Source: JALZEG01 sp036258555 (GTDB lineage: Bacteria > Actinomycetota > CADDZG01 > WHSQ01). From it: a DNA stretch of 5,809 nucleotides. The DNA lies in contig DATADL010000041.1 in NCBI GenBank assembly GCA_036258555.1, positions 1 through 5,809 of the forward strand, written 5' to 3'. The notes beneath the pieces were generated by a model. That model had not been told where the DNA came from. It saw nothing but the letters and a program-made list of their open reading frames with translations, and searched no databases. The position numbers were made by a program, and so were the translations under genes. This document shows, piece by piece, positions 5,679 through 5,809 of this stretch. Every line of letters begins with the position of its first letter. Position 1 is the stretch's first letter.

Positions 5679-5809
5679 GTGAAGCTGATCCAAGCCGACC
5701 CCGCCGTCCCGTCCCTCGGCAGCCTGAGGACGCCCTCGCCCACGCAACGCCTCCACCAGACGCTCCAGTCGCTGGTCAAGACCGTCAACGACTACGACAC
5801 CTACACCGG
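5679..5809 (+). CDS. Partial gene start, possibly an HD-GYP-type protein
   Basis: An open frame begins at GTG 5679 and runs off the window after 43 complete codons. CAGGG (5668-5672) lies 6 bases upstream as ribosome site, and nearly all third positions are G or C, which marks this frame as coding. An overlapping frame from ATG 5660 is also open but has weaker third-position bias and a ribosome site (GGAGGG) too close to its ATG. The visible protein starts MKLIQADPAVPSLG and has no signal peptide, so it should be cytoplasmic or start with a linker. Its last residues, LHQTLQSLVKTVNDYDTYTG, resemble the helix and D-x-Y-T-x-x-H entry of HD-GYP phosphodiesterase domains, but the diagnostic histidines lie outside the window. 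Coding status is fairly sure; the family is a tentative inference. Confidence 0.6.
   Translation, partial: MKLIQADPAVPSLGSLRTPSPTQRLHQTLQSLVKTVNDYDTYT

Noticed and set aside
5660..5809. Open frame from ATG 5660 as the last gene
   Set aside because: Its ribosome site is only 3 bases from the ATG and its third-position composition is poorer than that of the GTG 5679 frame, whose translation also looks like a real protein.
1..5809. CRISPR array, tRNA, rRNA, insertion sequence or attachment site
   Set aside because: No regularly spaced direct repeats, no tRNA-like cloverleaf, no transposase-like protein and no terminal inverted repeats flanking a gene were seen.

Overview
The window is very GC-rich, with C or G in most third codon positions, and reads like the chromosome of a high-GC actinomycete-type bacterium. 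The evidence is codon bias, GTG starts, GC-rich hairpins with weak or no T-tracts, and a possible leaderless gene. I cannot name the genus. All the genes I can support lie on the + strand.

Layout. Bases 1-104 are an upstream leader with a good ribosome binding site but no promoter I can defend. Gene A (105-1343) and gene B (1480-2727) are tandem paralogues for exported LVIVD-type beta-propeller proteins. By hand count they are about two thirds identical over a gapless stretch of about 330 residues. They share six cysteines and a fixed set of histidines. Strong hairpins follow A. After B comes a roughly 150-base hairpin-rich spacer, ending in a perfect 10-bp inverted repeat directly against a possible extended-transcription start of gene C. 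Gene C (2882-5479) encodes an 865-residue single-pass surface protein. Its order is signal peptide, Asp-box (BNR-type) propeller repeats, a von Willebrand A domain with a complete metal site resembling the integrin beta I-like domain, a beta-rich region, a proline-rich stalk, a transmembrane helix and a short basic tail.

Bases 5480-5678 are non-coding. They hold small hairpins, an AT-rich island with a GCCGATAG box that resembles the -10 element of FliA/WhiG-type sigma factors, and a further hairpin just before the last gene. That gene (from GTG 5679) runs off the window. Its first 43 residues end in D-x-Y-T-G, which is reminiscent of the beginning of an HD-GYP domain, but this is tentative.

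How the parts may work together (inference): three consecutive exported propeller proteins, one of them membrane-anchored and carrying a metal-dependent adhesion fold, suggest a cell-surface binding or adhesion module in which the small secreted propellers could be partners or ligands of the anchored protein. The hairpins between the genes suggest separate transcription units rather than one tight operon. The last gene probably starts a different, possibly motility- or signalling-related, unit.
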